Assembly: GCA_030531285.1 (NCBI GenBank)
Contig: JAUNNW010000018.1
Location: forward strand, 1 to 13,755
From: Synergistaceae bacterium
GTDB taxonomy: Bacteria > Synergistota > Synergistia > Synergistales > Synergistaceae
Reading direction: 5' to 3'
Length of the DNA: 13,755 nucleotides
The notes under the pieces were generated by a model. The model had not been told where the DNA came from and did not search any database. It saw only the letters and a program-made list of their open reading frames with translations. Made by a program: the position numbers and the translations under genes. Each line of letters opens with the position of its first letter. Position 1 is the stretch's first letter. This document shows positions 13,446-13,755 of this stretch, piece by piece.

Positions 13446-13755
13446 TGTTTGTACTGAAACTTCCTAAGCTTACGATAGAAACGCAGTACCCTGACGACAC
13501 GGTGCTTTTTGTGCTCGGCGGCAGACAGCCTGATGCTGAATGGCTGAAAGCGCTTGATTTTCAGACCGGTGTTTGGGCTGTTGATAAAGGAGCAGACGTC
13601 TGCCGCGCCGCGGGAATTGTCCCCGAAATGCTTATAGGGGACTGCGACAGCGCGGATAAAGAAATATGGAAAATTTTTGCAGAAAACGGCGTTACGTGCG
13701 CGGACAAATATCCTGCGGACAAAGATTTGACAGATTTTCAGCTTGCGCTCGGTGC
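13445..13755 (+). CDS. thiN: Thiamine pyrophosphokinase, N-terminal part, cut by the window edge
   Basis: The ATG overlaps the coaE stop (TAATG), and the frame stays open for 103 codons to the window end. The enzyme transfers pyrophosphate from ATP to thiamine to form thiamine diphosphate. The visible part carries AVDKGAD (45-51), GIVPEMLIGDCDS (57-69) and KYPADKDLTDFQLALG (88-103), matching the family pattern of D-x-G, GDxDS and KDxTD acidic magnesium and substrate sites. The D-K-G form resembles the Bacillus YloS/ThiN branch more than the D-G-G form seen in many others. The remaining half, including the C-terminal thiamine-binding beta domain, lies outside the window. Confidence 0.92.
   Translation, partial: MFVLKLPKLTIETQYPDDTVLFVLGGRQPDAEWLKALDFQTGVWAVDKGADVCRAAGIVPEMLIGDCDSADKEIWKIFAENGVTCADKYPADKDLTDFQLALG

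Noticed and set aside
13489..13516. Possible odd active site in thiamine pyrophosphokinase (D-K-G instead of D-G-G, residues 47-49)
   Set aside because: The Bacillus YloS/ThiN branch also carries a basic residue at this position, so the variant is normal for that branch.
1..13755. Search for defence systems, insertion sequences, phage genes, CRISPR repeats or attachment sites at the tRNA genes
   Set aside because: Every gene but one is a recognised core gene, no repeat array or transposase is visible, and no duplicated tRNA 3' end was seen that would mark integration.

Overview
The window is a stretch of bacterial housekeeping chromosome. It holds 13 protein-coding genes (two of them cut by the window edges), two serine tRNAs, one arginine tRNA and a small-type signal recognition particle RNA. 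I see no mobile element, phage gene, CRISPR array or operon of uncertain accessory type. No gene-free gap exceeds 300 bases. The lineage is a moderate-GC bacterium that I cannot place with certainty. The cvpA-mutS2 pair and the small SRP RNA fit Firmicutes-like or Synergistota-like genomes, while the CCA-adding enzyme is of the type best known from E. coli. Synergistota is my tentative guess from the overall feel of the proteins; no single diagnostic marker was seen.

Layout from left to right. Positions 1-3043 carry the tail of an unidentified gene (possibly zapA), cvpA and mutS2, tightly packed on the plus strand and closed by an intrinsic terminator. Positions 3047-3405 hold two divergent serine tRNA genes (anticodons CGA and GGA), each with a near-consensus promoter. 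A bidirectional terminator then separates them from tadA on the minus strand. A tRNA-Arg(CCG) and the SRP RNA follow on the plus strand, with an unrecognised 162-residue protein starting only 28 bases past the SRP RNA. Positions 4703-7640 are the classic rpsB-tsf-pyrH-frr translation cluster. Here it is split by a terminator and fresh -10 elements into rpsB-tsf, pyrH and frr, and rpsB has a structured leader. The CCA-adding enzyme gene follows and converges on a minus-strand aspartate aminotransferase, with a perfect 15-bp hairpin buried in the last codons of cca. After a divergent control region come a long-form ribosome hibernation factor gene (hpf) and then a tightly overlapping uvrD/pcrA-coaE-thiN run that leaves the window.

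Functionally most of the window serves translation: tRNAs, tRNA maturation (TadA, Cca), ribosomal protein S2, EF-Ts, ribosome recycling, ribosome hibernation and protein targeting by SRP. DNA metabolism (MutS2, UvrD/PcrA) and nucleotide or cofactor metabolism (PyrH, CoaE, thiamine pyrophosphokinase) make up the rest. The points most worth a second look are the unknown protein fused transcriptionally to the SRP RNA, the rpsB leader, the altered Smr motif of MutS2, the promoter nested in the hpf terminator, and the helically phased repeats between the aminotransferase gene and hpf.
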